Source of the DNA: Infirmifilum sp. NZ
GTDB lineage: Archaea; Thermoproteota; Thermoprotei; Thermofilales; Thermofilaceae
Direction of reading: 5' to 3'
Assembly (NCBI RefSeq): GCF_022693705.1
Contig: NZ_CP094288.1
Location: forward strand, 734,443-798,442
Length of the DNA stretch: 64,000 nt
This document shows, in pieces, positions 61,788 through 64,000 of this stretch; the stretch's first letter is position 1, and every line of letters begins with the position of its first letter. Both the position numbers and the translations under genes were made by a program. The notes below the pieces were generated by a model. It was not told the origin of the DNA and did no database searches. It saw only the letters and a list, made by a program, of their open reading frames with translations.

Positions 61788-64000
61788 TCATACGGAAATC
61801 TTATCTTTAAGCAGTAGACGTACAGCTATTCCTAAACCTGTCAACTCCTGAAGCAGAAGTTTAAACGCGTAGGAAACTTCCACGGGATGCAGTTTCCCCT
61901 TCTCTCCGCATACCGGGCACACGGGCATATTCTTCTTGGCATCATACCACCCAGTAAACCCACAGTTTTCGCAAACCCATATCGTCGTTTTGTCGGAGCT
62001 GTCTAGTAGACGTTCGCGTAGCAACAGCGCAGCTCCGTGGCCTACAAGACAGTCCTTCTCCATTTCACCGAACCTGAGGCCTCCTTCGCGTGCCCTTCCC
62101 TCAGTTGGCTGTCTAGTTAGTATCTGTACCCTACCACGAGCGCGCGCGTGCATTTTATCTGCGACGAGGTGGTGTAACTTCTCGTAAAACACGACCCCTA
62201 TGAAAACTTCTGCTTCTAGAATCTCGCCAGTTATCCCGTTGTAGAGGACCTCTTTACCATCGCTTCTAAAGCCGTAGCTTCGCAGAATCTCTCTGATTTC
62301 ATCTAAGCTTGGCGCTTCGAATGCAGTAGCATCGATACGCCTGCCGGAAAGAGCTGCAGCTTTACCAGTGATAGCCTCTAATAGCTGCCCAACAGTCATT
62401 CTAGACGGAATAGCGTGAGGGTTGATTATGAGGTCGGGGACTATTCCGTCCTCCGCGAAGGGCATGTCCTCCTGGGGGACGAGTAGACCTACAACTCCCT
62501 TCTGGCCATGCCTTGAGGCAAACTTGTCGCCCACCTCTGTTGGCCTTAGATCTCTAACCCTGACCTTTACGAGCTTTACACCATCCGGGCTCTCCATAAT
62601 TAAGACGCGATCCACGATCCCCCTCTCACCATGCCTTAAGGTGATCGATGTATCCTTCCTCTTGGTCAAAACTCTCGGCTCGTAGGTTCCCGTGTAGAAG
62701 CGTGGTGGACTTGTTCTGCCAATCACCACCTGCCCTCCCTTGAGCTCGCTCTCCACGTGTGCAATGCCGTCTACCTCATCCAGGGCATCATACGACTCAA
62801 AGGGTTTGAGGTCCAGAAGCTCTTGATCTGGTTTAGGCTTCTCAAACCTATCCTCTAAGCCGCCTGGATATCTGCGTTCCTCGGCTTCATATGTGCGGAA
62901 AAACACCGAGCGGGTCATACCGCGCTCGACAGCCGCCTTGTTTATTATCACGGCGTCTTGGATGTTGTAGCCACCGCCGGTGAGAACGGCCACGATCATG
63001 TTTGTCCCGTACGGGAGATTGTCGATCGGTAACAGATCGAAAATCTTGGTTTTCACCAGCGGTTTTTGCGGGTAGTACATTACGTGCATTCTCGGGTCCA
63101 TCCGTAACCTATAGTTGAGAGTGGGGATCCCGAGAGATTGCTTAGCCATAGCAGCCTGGTACGAGTTTCTAGGAGACTGGTTGTACTCAATAAACGGTAT
63201 TGTCATAGCTATCACTCCAAGAATAGCCGCAGGGTGTATTTCGAGGTGGGTATGCTTAGGGGTCAGATTGTCAACGGAGTCGGCTATTAGAGCGTTCTCC
63301 TCCTCTTCGGCGTCCAAGTACTCGACAATACCGTTTTGTATTAAGTCACTCCACCCCCACGTCCCCTCGCGGAGCATCTTCACGTGGGCGGGTTTCAGCT
63401 TTGGCTCTCCGTTTTCGACTACTATAAGCGGTCTTCTGATTCTCCCTGCATCGCAGTTTATGAAAACCTCCTGTAGCTTCCCGAGCTTGTATATCGCGAC
63501 GTTCACCTCGTGGCTGATCCGGCCCTGCCTCCTAAGGTTTCTCAACGTGGTTACAAGCAAATCACCGTCCTCAACAAAACCTATGAGCCTGCCGTTTAAG
63601 TACACACGGGCACCTTCTACGCTTGCACCTAATGCTTTTTCAAGCGGCACCACATTAAGCCGTGTAACTAGAAGCTCATAGACTTCCTTTTCGTCGTAAC
63701 CGTTTGACAGCGTGGCTAGGAGCGCCAGGTTCTTCACAAGTCCACAGTTCTGCCCTTCTGGAGACTCTACGGGGCACAGCCTACCCCACTGGGTCGGGTG
63801 CAACTCACGGGCTTCGAAGTGGGGTTGCGTCCTAGATAGCGGCGAAACAACTCTCCGGAGGTGAGAGAGGGTCGAGAGGTAATTAGTCCTGTCTAGTATT
63901 TGGCTTACACCCGTTCTTCCACCGACCCAATTCCCAGTGGCTAAGGCGTGCCTCAACTTATCTGTGATGATGTCGGGTCTGACGATGCTGACTAGGTTGA
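61788..64000 (-). CDS. rpoB: RNA polymerase subunit B (beta-like), N-terminus beyond window
   Basis: The frame is open to the right edge, so the N-terminal part is missing. Visible: [20 protein letters not shown] (fork region), [27 protein letters not shown] partner loop region with [55 protein letters not shown], and the zinc ribbon CENCGFTGW...CPVCGEKG near the end. About 737 residues are visible. Whether B is one chain, as in Thermoproteota, cannot be decided here because a split B' could begin just outside. Confidence 0.96.
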   Translation of the reverse strand, partial: NLVSIVRPDIITDKLRHALATGNWVGGRTGVSQILDRTNYLSTLSHLRRVVSPLSRTQPHFEARELHPTQWGRLCPVESPEGQNCGLVKNLALLATLSNGYDEKEVYELLVTRLNVVPLEKALGASVEGARVYLNGRLIGFVEDGDLLVTTLRNLRRQGRISHEVNVAIYKLGKLQEVFINCDAGRIRRPLIVVENGEPKLKPAHVKMLREGTWGWSDLIQNGIVEYLDAEEEENALIADSVDNLTPKHTHLEIHPAAILGVIAMTIPFIEYNQSPRNSYQAAMAKQSLGIPTLNYRLRMDPRMHVMYYPQKPLVKTKIFDLLPIDNLPYGTNMIVAVLTGGGYNIQDAVIINKAAVERGMTRSVFFRTYEAEERRYPGGLEDRFEKPKPDQELLDLKPFESYDALDEVDGIAHVESELKGGQVVIGRTSPPRFYTGTYEPRVLTKRKDTSITLRHGERGIVDRVLIMESPDGVKLVKVRVRDLRPTEVGDKFASRHGQKGVVGLLVPQEDMPFAEDGIVPDLIINPHAIPSRMTVGQLLEAITGKAAALSGRRIDATAFEAPSLDEIREILRSYGFRSDGKEVLYNGITGEILEAEVFIGVVFYEKLHHLVADKMHARARGRVQILTRQPTEGRAREGGLRFGEMEKDCLVGHGAALLLRERLLDSSDKTTIWVCENCGFTGWYDAKKNMPVCPVCGEKGKLHPVEVSYAFKLLLQELTGLGIAVRLLLKDKISV

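Noticed and set aside
1..64000. CRISPR arrays, insertion sequences, prophage or inteins
   Set aside because: No regularly spaced repeats, transposase motifs, phage genes or intein splicing motifs were seen in any gene, including RtcB, RFC and RNA polymerase.

Overview
The window comes from a thermophilic archaeon of the phylum Thermoproteota (Crenarchaeota), most likely the Thermofilales/Thermoproteales side. Evidence: an archaeal RNA polymerase (A' and A'' on separate genes, an ABCE1-type recycling ATPase, Alba, NAC, archaeal AlaRS, S4e/L18e/L19e/L30e/L32e), TATA boxes a short distance before leaderless or nearly leaderless starts, many GTG/TTG starts, and two intron-containing tRNAs, one with the intron in the D-loop. 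The assignment to an order is inference. No CRISPR array, insertion sequence or prophage was seen.

Left part (1-12.8 kb): a truncated glycerate 2-kinase, a GH57 glycosidase, alba, ABCE1, a zinc ribbon resembling the N-terminal half of TFS, a THUMP protein and a Cgi121-like protein meeting tail to tail, a SAM hydrolase, then a minus-strand run alaS - DUF434 - NAC - archaetidylinositol phosphate synthase - rtcA whose genes overlap or nearly touch.

Ribosomal block (12.9-28.4 kb): L11-L1-L10 preceded by S19, then an inverted type II NADH dehydrogenase, then L2-L23-L4-L3 and a SPOUT methyltransferase; further on secY-L15-L30-S5-L18-L19e-L32e-S8-S14-L5-S4e-L24. Compared with the usual archaeal order, L12 is missing after L10, L6 is missing between S8 and L32e, and L22-S3-L29-S17-L14 are not in the window. 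A 34-residue MGG peptide and a small winged-helix gene lie between secY and the SPOUT gene.

Middle (28.6-44.3 kb): MtnA, DUF99, an M24 peptidase, then the most interesting segment (32.4-36.0 kb): a polytopic membrane protein, a membrane-anchored coiled-coil protein with a roadblock-like end, a roadblock/LC7 protein, a CvnD/MglA-like small GTPase and a second roadblock protein, all on the plus strand. It resembles a bacterial conservon (CvnA-D) or MglA/MglB pair rebuilt in an archaeon. Next are an aminotransferase, an unknown protein, S11-S4-S13, tRNA-Ser(UGA), a GNAT/N-acylamino acid racemase operon, a GC-rich non-coding element and orc1/cdc6.

Right part (44.4-64 kb): clamp loader large and small subunits, S7, RtcB with a divergent winged-helix gene and archease, type 2 IPP isomerase, Memo, a structured non-coding stretch, S2, tRNA-Val(GAC), an unknown gene, rpoN inverted against S9-L13-L18e-rpoD, then S12-nusA-L30e-rpoA''-rpoA'-rpoB, the last running off the right edge. 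Most genes serve translation, transcription, replication and RNA repair; RtcA, RtcB and archease together give an RNA end-healing and tRNA-exon ligation set that fits the intron-bearing tRNAs.
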